64,000 bases of DNA from Halegenticoccus soli (lineage in GTDB: Archaea > Halobacteriota > Halobacteria > Halobacteriales > Haloferacaceae), in assembly GCF_002844195.1 (NCBI RefSeq), contig NZ_PEND01000007.1:62001-126000 (forward strand). The letters run 5' to 3'. The notes beneath the pieces are model-generated. The model had not been told where the DNA came from, searched no databases, and was given only the letters and a program-made list of their open reading frames with translations. Positions 61,852 through 64,000 of this stretch are shown here, piece by piece (positions within the stretch are counted from its first letter, which is position 1; every line of letters begins with the position of its first letter). The position numbers were made by a program, and so were the translations under genes.

Positions 61852-62241
61852 ATGTTCGGAGGCGGCGGAATGAACCCGCGGAAGATGAAACAGATGATGA
61901 AGCAGATGGGCATCGACGTGACGGAGCTCGACGCCGAGGAGGTCGTCATACGGACCGCCGACGAGGAGCTCGTCTTCACCGACGCCCAGGTCACCCGCAT
62001 GGACGCGCAGGGGCAGCAGACCTACCAGATCGTCGGCGAGCCCGAGGCGCGCGAGCGCGGCGCGGCGGGGGCGGTCGAGGGCGAGTCGGGGGCCGACGCC
62101 GCCGAGGCGGGCGGCGCGGAGATCCCCGACTCGGACGTGCAGATCGTCGCCCAGCGCGCCGGCGCGAGCGAGGACGAGGCCCGCGAGGCGCTCGAAGCGG
62201 AGAACGGCGACCTCGCCGCGGCCATCTCTCGGCTGGAGTGA
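61852..62241 (+). CDS. nac: Nascent polypeptide-associated complex protein
   Basis: The 129-residue protein is the archaeal NAC homologue. It has the N-terminal [20 protein letters not shown], the NAC core [20 protein letters not shown] and a C-terminal UBA helix set ([20 protein letters not shown]). An acidic linker (residues 70-95) joins them. Archaeal NAC binds nascent chains as a homodimer at the ribosome. It overlaps trmI by GTGA, a pairing I believe is conserved in haloarchaea. Confidence 0.95.
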   Translation: MFGGGGMNPRKMKQMMKQMGIDVTELDAEEVVIRTADEELVFTDAQVTRMDAQGQQTYQIVGEPEARERGAAGAVEGESGADAAEAGGAEIPDSDVQIVAQRAGASEDEAREALEAENGDLAAAISRLE

Positions 62242-62957
62242 TACTCCTCGTCCGCGGCGACCGGGAGTACCTCCTCGCGCCGGGCGACGAACTCCAGACC
62301 GACCTCGGCGTGCTCGAAGTGCCCGAGGACGCGACGCCCGGACAGCGGCTGGAGACGCACCTCGGCGAGGAGTTCGTCGTGCGCGAACCCCGCGGCCCCG
62401 ACCTCTTCAACCACTTCGAGCGGACCGGCGCGCCGATGATGCCCCGCGACGTGGGGCTCATCGTCGGCCACACCGGCGCGGCCGCCGGAGATCGCGTCCT
62501 CGACGCGGGCACCGGAACGGGCGTCCTGTCCGCGTACCTCGGTCGCCTGGGTGCGTCAGTCGTCACCTACGAGCGGAACCCGGAGTTCGCCGAGGTCGCC
62601 CGGCGGAACGTGAAACTCGCCGGCGTCGAAGATCGGGTCGAGGTCCGGACCGGCGATCTCACCGACGAACTCGAAGGCGTCGACGGGTTCGATCTCCTCA
62701 CCCTCGACACGGAGGACGCGGCGACCGTCGTCGAGCGCGCCCCGGACCTCCTCGTCTCCGGCGGTTTCGTCGCCGTCTACTCGCCGTTCGTCGAGCAGAC
62801 CCGCGCGGCGGTCGAGGCGGCCCGCGGAGTCGGGCTGTCCGGCGTCGAGACGTACGAGACGATCCAGCGCCGCATGGACTTCGGCGAGCGCGGCTCCCGC
62901 CCGTCGACGGCGGGCGTCGGCCACACCGGGTATCTGACCTTCGCCAGGAACGAGTAG
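62238..62957 (+). CDS. trmI: tRNA (adenine-N1) methyltransferase, TrmI-type
   Basis: The 239-residue protein has an N-terminal beta domain ([20 protein letters not shown]) and a SAM domain ([20 protein letters not shown], then [20 protein letters not shown] and [20 protein letters not shown]). TrmI methylates A57/A58 in archaeal tRNA. The start is GTG at 62238 in a GTGA overlap with the NAC stop. No ATG is present at the right place. Confidence 0.92.
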   Translation: MILLVRGDREYLLAPGDELQTDLGVLEVPEDATPGQRLETHLGEEFVVREPRGPDLFNHFERTGAPMMPRDVGLIVGHTGAAAGDRVLDAGTGTGVLSAYLGRLGASVVTYERNPEFAEVARRNVKLAGVEDRVEVRTGDLTDELEGVDGFDLLTLDTEDAATVVERAPDLLVSGGFVAVYSPFVEQTRAAVEAARGVGLSGVETYETIQRRMDFGERGSRPSTAGVGHTGYLTFARNE

Positions 62958-63036
62958 CTCGGCCGCGCTTCTTCTTTCACCTCGCTTCGACCCGTACGAA
63001 CCTCTATGGTCGTGGCGGACGAACGTTCGGCGACGC

Positions 63037-63258
63037 ATGAGTGCCGAAGACAGGCCGACCGAGGTCGAGGAGACGCGCACGTGGCCCGAACTCGCCATGG
63101 GGCTGTACGAGCGCCTGACCGGTCGCGGGGCGGAGATCACCTACGAGTTCGAGGACATGGAGGTCGACGTCCCGAACAAGACGGGCGACGACGCCGAACA
63201 CGCCCACTGGCGGCTGAACGGGACGCTCCGGATCAGAACCCGCGAGCCCGAGGAGTGA
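63037..63258 (+). CDS. Small conserved haloarchaeal protein
   Basis: The 73-residue protein reads TRTWPELAMGLYERLTGRGA, then EITYEFEDMEVDVPNKTGDD and HWRLNGTLRIRTRE. The pattern is one helix followed by four strands. I do not know a function. Its stop overlaps the next start (GTGA at 63255-63258), so the two form a coupled pair. Confidence 0.7.
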   Translation: MSAEDRPTEVEETRTWPELAMGLYERLTGRGAEITYEFEDMEVDVPNKTGDDAEHAHWRLNGTLRIRTREPEE

Positions 63259-63617
63259 TCCCGGCCGAGGGCGGACGAGGGCTCGCCGTCGACGCCGATC
63301 TCTCGCTGACGATCGACGGCGCGGACGTGCGCGTCAGGGGGTACGGCGACCTGCTCGTCGTCGACGCGCCGTCTCTCCGCGTCGCGCGATCGCTCCTCCG
63401 CGGGATCGCCGCCGCGCCCGCCGGCCCGTCCGCGCTGGATCGGCACCCGAAGTCGGGTTTGACGGTCGACGTCAGGGTCGGCGGCGGAAGCGTCGCGCGG
63501 ATCGAACCCGGCGTCCGCCCCGGCGCCGTCTCCCGGCTCCTCGGCGTCTCGCCCGCGCGGATCTCCCTCGCGGGCGCGGTCCTCGCGCTTCTGCTTTCGG
63601 ACGGGGTCGACGATTAG
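63255..63617 (+). CDS. Uncharacterised protein coupled to 63037
   Basis: The 120-residue protein starts at GTG 63255. It has beta strands LSLTIDGADVRVRGYGDLLV and LTVDVRVGGGSVARIEPGVR, and a C-terminal hydrophobic end (ARISLAGAVLALLLSDGVDD) long enough for one membrane span. I do not recognise the family. It ends convergent to the next gene, with stops overlapping by a few bases. Confidence 0.65.
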   Translation: MIPAEGGRGLAVDADLSLTIDGADVRVRGYGDLLVVDAPSLRVARSLLRGIAAAPAGPSALDRHPKSGLTVDVRVGGGSVARIEPGVRPGAVSRLLGVSPARISLAGAVLALLLSDGVDD

Positions 63618-64000
63618 CGACCCGCGGTCCCCGTCGCCCGGATCAACCCGAACAGCTCGTCGCGGAACGCCTCCGGACGGAGCAGTTCGCCGAGCGCCGC
63701 CGCCGTCGCGTCGTCGGCCTCGCGAACGGCCGTCGGATGCGCCCCGCCGGCGAACAGAAACTCACCCCCGTCCCGCCAGACCGCGACCTGCGCTTCGACT
63801 GCGAGCGTCGCGTCGCCGGTCTCGCAGACGGCGTCGTACGCGGTGAGCCGCGCCTCGACCCCGTCGACGGGGAACGATCGCGCGCCCGTCCGCCTCACCG
63901 ACGAAAACCCGCGATCGCGGAGCTGTCGGGCGAATCCCTCGGCGGTCCGGGAGGCGACGAGGCGTTCGAGGGCGGCGGTGACGGGGATGGGCGGCGTCAG
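63614..64000 (-). CDS. Partial gene of unknown function, cut by the window end
   Basis: The frame is open from the right edge to the TAA at 63614-63616, giving 128 visible residues. They include AALERLVASRTAEGFARQLR near the edge, then VEARLTAYDAVCETGDATLA and LFAGGAHPTAVREADDATAA. The start lies beyond 64000, since the protein character continues to the edge; a GTG at 63898 is internal. The fold cannot be identified. Confidence 0.7.
   Translation of the reverse strand: MTPPIPVTAALERLVASRTAEGFARQLRDRGFSSVRRTGARSFPVDGVEARLTAYDAVCETGDATLAVEAQVAVWRDGGEFLFAGGAHPTAVREADDATAAALGELLRPEAFRDELFGLIRATGTAGR

Noticed and set aside
1-64000. Search for a complete new defence or mobile system
   Set aside because: Apart from toxin-antitoxin modules, no nuclease-helicase-methylase cassette, integrase, transposase or att-like repeat was recognised.

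Overview
This window is chromosomal DNA of a halophilic archaeon (class Halobacteria). The evidence is the high G+C content, very acidic deduced proteins, leaderless AT-rich promoters about 25 nt before start codons, and markers such as an archaeal GHMP-type shikimate kinase, Cdc48/VAT, an RPA-RPAP-phosphoesterase operon, SBDS, NAC, an Lhr-type helicase, HalOD1 and many small haloarchaeal proteins of unknown function. I cannot assign the genus. No rRNA, tRNA, CRISPR array or intact insertion sequence was recognised.

Layout. 1-6.8 kb looks accessory. It has lower and uneven G+C and carries an HxlR regulator divergent from a small cysteine protein, an alpha/beta hydrolase, a Na+/Ca2+-type exchanger, a toxin-antitoxin cluster (one intact vapBC, one antitoxin with a frameshifted PIN toxin, and two decayed fragments) and an ACR3/BASS-like transporter behind a perfect inverted repeat. 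6.8-31.5 kb is mostly housekeeping: chorismate mutase and shikimate kinase, an ATP-grasp ligase overlapping a low-molecular-weight phosphatase, Cdc48, a citrate synthase paralogue, an Lhr helicase, the rpa-rpap-rpe operon, LtrA, a DSPYQS-repeat protein, a GT4 glycosyltransferase, a riboflavin/F420-pathway reductase, thioredoxin, an inositol-monophosphatase-like enzyme, a NifU-domain protein and SBDS. 31.5-47.3 kb holds FUN14, DUF2209-hflX, a nitronate-monooxygenase-like enzyme, moaC-nnr, an MFS transporter, a membrane winged-helix regulator next to an S8 peptidase-like protein lacking the usual catalytic Asp, an XPD/DinG-type helicase, several small proteins and a MutS-family ATPase. 47.6-58.1 kb is acyl-CoA metabolism: epimerase, MenE-like ligase, acyl-CoA dehydrogenase, SDR and metallo-beta-lactamase-fold protein in one direction, then a sensor kinase and the large subunit of methylmalonyl-CoA mutase. 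58.2-64 kb holds a Tat lipoprotein for peptide/nickel-type ABC uptake, an O-methyltransferase, HalOD1, NAC-TrmI and two or three uncharacterised genes, the last cut by the window end.

How genes work together. Tight ATGA/GTGA overlaps mark translationally coupled pairs: vapB-vapC, 8337-8834, ATP-grasp-phosphatase, rpa-rpap-rpe, DUF2209-hflX, nnr-moaC, NAC-trmI and 63037-63255. The rpa operon and the Lhr helicase lie in one direction within 8 kb and suggest a single-stranded DNA repair neighbourhood. Nothing here amounts to a complete new defence system. The best leads are the ATP-grasp/phosphatase pair, the DSPYQS-repeat protein, the S8 protein without its Asp beside a membrane regulator, the citrate synthase paralogue with Glu at the catalytic Asp position, and the decaying toxin-antitoxin cluster with its operators.
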